Made by a program: the position numbers and the translations under genes
NCBI GenBank assembly: GCA_002335345.1
Contig: DDCS01000080.1
Location: 1-7,141 of the forward strand
Reading direction: 5' to 3'
Length of the DNA stretch: 7,141 nucleotides
Source: Flavobacteriaceae bacterium UBA2000
Lineage (GTDB): Bacteria; Bacteroidota; Bacteroidia; Flavobacteriales; Flavobacteriaceae
Shown here: positions 5,683-7,141 of the stretch, piece by piece
Layout: each line of letters opens with the position of its first letter
Numbering within the stretch: position 1 is the stretch's first letter
The notes under the pieces: generated by a model
Seen by the model: only the letters and a program-made list of their open reading frames with translations
The model's database searches: none
Told to the model about the DNA's origin: nothing

Positions 5683-6516
5683 ATGGCGCTGCCCATCATT
5701 ACGCTTACTACTGATTTTGGCGAAAAAGACCCTTACGTAGGAGCGGTTAAAGGCGCTATGTACAGCGCTTTAGACAATGTTCGTATTGTTGATATCTCCC
5801 ATGGCATTTCCCCTTTTCATATCGTGGAGGCGGCTTATGTGATTCAAAACGCTTATCGGAGTTTTCCCAAGGGCAGCATTCACATAATCGGAGTGGACGG
5901 GGAACTCACCCCTGAAAACCGTCATATTGGGGTAAAACTCGACGGTCATTATTTTATTTGCGCCAATAACGGGATTTTGGCCTTGCTTTCCAGCAGCATT
6001 AAACCCGAAAAAATCGTTGAGATCAATATTCATGGGCATATGGAAAGTAATTTTCCTGTACTCGATGTTTTTGTAGCCGCCGCGTGCCATATTGCTCGAG
6101 GAGGGACTTTGGACGTTATCGGAAAATCCATCAGTGCGCTCAAAGAACTTAAAGGGATTCAACCTGTGGTCAATCTTGAACGCAACCAAATCATCGGCAC
6201 GGTCATTTATATTGATAACTACGGTAATGTGGTCATTAACATACAGCGACAACTTTTTCAAGAAGTGGCCAAAGGGCGTCAACCGGTTATCGCTGTGCGT
6301 AAATTCCGCATAAAAAATATTTATGAGCGTTATAGTGATGCCATTAATTTTGATGTCCCCAAGGATCGCCGTGAGGAAGCAGGAAAAGAACTGGCTATTT
6401 GGAATTCGTCAGGATTTTTAGAATTAGCGATTTACAAAAGCAATCCGACTTCGGTGGGCAGCGCCTCTTCCCTATTTGGATTGGAATACCGCGATTCTAT
6501 TACCGTTAGTTTTTAG
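5683..6516 (+). CDS. SAM hydroxide adenosyltransferase family protein (DUF62), variant active site
   Basis: This 277-residue protein belongs to the DUF62 family, relatives of the fluorinase and chlorinase; characterized members split S-adenosylmethionine with hydroxide into adenosine and methionine. The N-terminal domain shows LTTDFGEKDPYVGAVKG (8-24), VDISHGI (36-42) and CANNGIL (93-99). The C-terminal beta-barrel domain begins near IYIDNYGNV (175-183) and includes NSSGFLELAI (241-250). The ATG at 5683 gives the expected N-terminus; the open frame upstream to 5629 starts only at TTG and would add 18 unrelated residues. Of the Asp-Arg-His triad known from archaeal members, Asp72 and Arg80 (VDGELTPENR) may be kept, though spacing is one residue longer, while the usual TFHGRD segment reads NFPVLD (123-128), putting Pro125 at the His position. 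Catalysis therefore cannot be assumed. It is probably cytoplasmic and is followed by gldF after five bases, implying co-transcription. Confidence 0.88.
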   Translation: MALPIITLTTDFGEKDPYVGAVKGAMYSALDNVRIVDISHGISPFHIVEAAYVIQNAYRSFPKGSIHIIGVDGELTPENRHIGVKLDGHYFICANNGILALLSSSIKPEKIVEINIHGHMESNFPVLDVFVAAACHIARGGTLDVIGKSISALKELKGIQPVVNLERNQIIGTVIYIDNYGNVVINIQRQLFQEVAKGRQPVIAVRKFRIKNIYERYSDAINFDVPKDRREEAGKELAIWNSSGFLELAIYKSNPTSVGSASSLFGLEYRDSITVSF

Positions 6517-6521
6517 TTTAA

Positions 6522-7141
6522 ATGAACCCAATCATTAAACAAACCTTCAGCAGTTTTTTCGCTCAAGCAGCGGCCTTGTTGCTTATGGGGGTATTTGTGC
6601 TTGGTGTTGGGGTTTACTTTTGGGTGTTGCCCGGTGACCAAAATTTATTTGATGCTGGATTTGGGGATTTAACTCAGGTTTTTCGCGTATTGCCTTGGGG
6701 CGTGCTTTTGGTGGTCTCGGCCCTGAGCATGCGCCTGTTTAGTCCAGAGCGTCAAAGCGGGACGCTGGCGCTGCTGCTCACCCGCCCTGTTTCTTTGTGG
6801 TCGGTGGTTTTGGGAAAATATCTGGGCGCCATGGGGGTCCTGGGCTTACTCTTGCTCAGTACACTTTGTTATCCCCTTACCCTTGAGTACTTGATTACCG
6901 GGCCTTATGCTTTTGATTGGGGTATTTATTGGAGCGGATTAAGCGGCTTGCTGCTTCTGGGTGGATTTTGGATGACTTTAGGGCTTTTGTGCTCCATCCT
7001 GACGTCGAATGCCTTAGTGGCCTTTATGCTGACGTTGTTGCTCGGAGCGGGTTCATTTATGGTTCCGGGACAATATGGTCTAGAGGGCATTTATTTGGAA
7101 TTCACTGCGGGGCTTTGGTCTGGGGCGGGATCTCTGTATTT
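6522..7141 (+). CDS. gldF: Gliding-type ABC transporter permease GldF (partial, C-terminus missing)
   Basis: The first 206 codons of an inner-membrane ABC permease are present; the frame is still open at the window edge. GldF proteins are about 240 residues, so some 35 residues are missing. Together with GldG and the ATPase GldA, GldF forms a transporter tied to gliding motility in Flavobacterium, though some gliders lack it. Hydrophobic segments lie at about 16-37, 56-72, 101-119, 136-160 and 164-181. Between the second and third lies the family loop MRLFSPERQSGTLALLLTRP (70-89), which resembles the MRxFxxExxxGTLELLLTxP pattern of ABC-2 permeases of this type; it is followed by GKYLG (98-102). 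The N-terminal half also matches GldF in LPGDQNLFDAGFGDL (36-50). The ATG is five bases after the preceding stop with no Shine-Dalgarno, so it is probably translated from the same message. gldG is expected just beyond the edge. Confidence 0.85.
   Translation, partial: MNPIIKQTFSSFFAQAAALLLMGVFVLGVGVYFWVLPGDQNLFDAGFGDLTQVFRVLPWGVLLVVSALSMRLFSPERQSGTLALLLTRPVSLWSVVLGKYLGAMGVLGLLLLSTLCYPLTLEYLITGPYAFDWGIYWSGLSGLLLLGGFWMTLGLLCSILTSNALVAFMLTLLLGAGSFMVPGQYGLEGIYLEFTAGLWSGAGSLY

Noticed and set aside
5770..6282. 170-codon minus-strand open frame inside the DUF62-family gene
   Set aside because: It is wholly antisense to a well-supported gene and its translation shows no recognisable domain, so it is a shadow frame.
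1..7141. Search for a new defence, mobile or biosynthetic system
   Set aside because: All sizeable genes fit known core families of Bacteroidota, with no mobile-element genes, repeats or compositional break that would mark an accessory island.

Overview
The window looks like a piece of core chromosome from a Bacteroidota bacterium, most likely of the class Flavobacteriia. Four things point there: a gliding-type ABC permease resembling GldF, a secreted DUF4294 protein, signal peptides ending in TQA|Q, and little use of Shine-Dalgarno sequences alongside TAnnTTTG-like -7 boxes. Base composition and codon use look fairly even across the window. I see no transposase, integrase, tRNA, rRNA, CRISPR array or phage gene.

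Layout from left to right: (1) 1-43, the last codons of a probable membrane protein on the + strand, followed at once by a terminator hairpin (44-70); a second + strand hairpin with a T8 tract (177-208) overlaps the end of the next gene. (2) 198-929, minus strand, a secreted DUF4294 protein of unknown function. (3) 1076-2161, plus strand, an M42-family metallo-aminopeptidase with all metal and catalytic residues present. (4) 2260-3642, plus strand, a large outer-membrane protein of the acyloxyacyl hydrolase / PagL (lipid A deacylase) type, with the His-x-Ser-Asn motif but Asn where PagL has its catalytic Glu. (5) 5577-3668, minus strand, phoH followed by purC with a 4-base ATGA overlap. (6) 5683-6516, plus strand, a protein of the SAM hydroxide adenosyltransferase (DUF62) family in which the usual catalytic His appears to be Pro. 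(7) 6522 to the window edge, plus strand, a GldF-like ABC transporter permease, five bases after the previous stop.

Three transcription units are suggested: DUF4294 and the peptidase diverge from 930-1075, phoH-purC and the DUF62-gldF pair diverge from 5578-5682, and the PagL-like gene converges on purC with only 25 bases between their stop codons. Functionally the window mixes housekeeping (purine synthesis, PhoH ATPase, peptidase, SAM-related enzyme) with cell-envelope functions (outer-membrane barrel, secreted DUF4294 protein, gliding-associated transporter). Several start codons were chosen by signal peptide, family N-terminus or promoter position; phoH most likely starts at TTG.

I did not find a convincing new multi-gene system. 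The points most worth a second look are the active-site substitutions in the PagL-like and DUF62-family proteins, and an inverted repeat in the phoH/DUF62 intergenic region that carries -7-like boxes facing each other.
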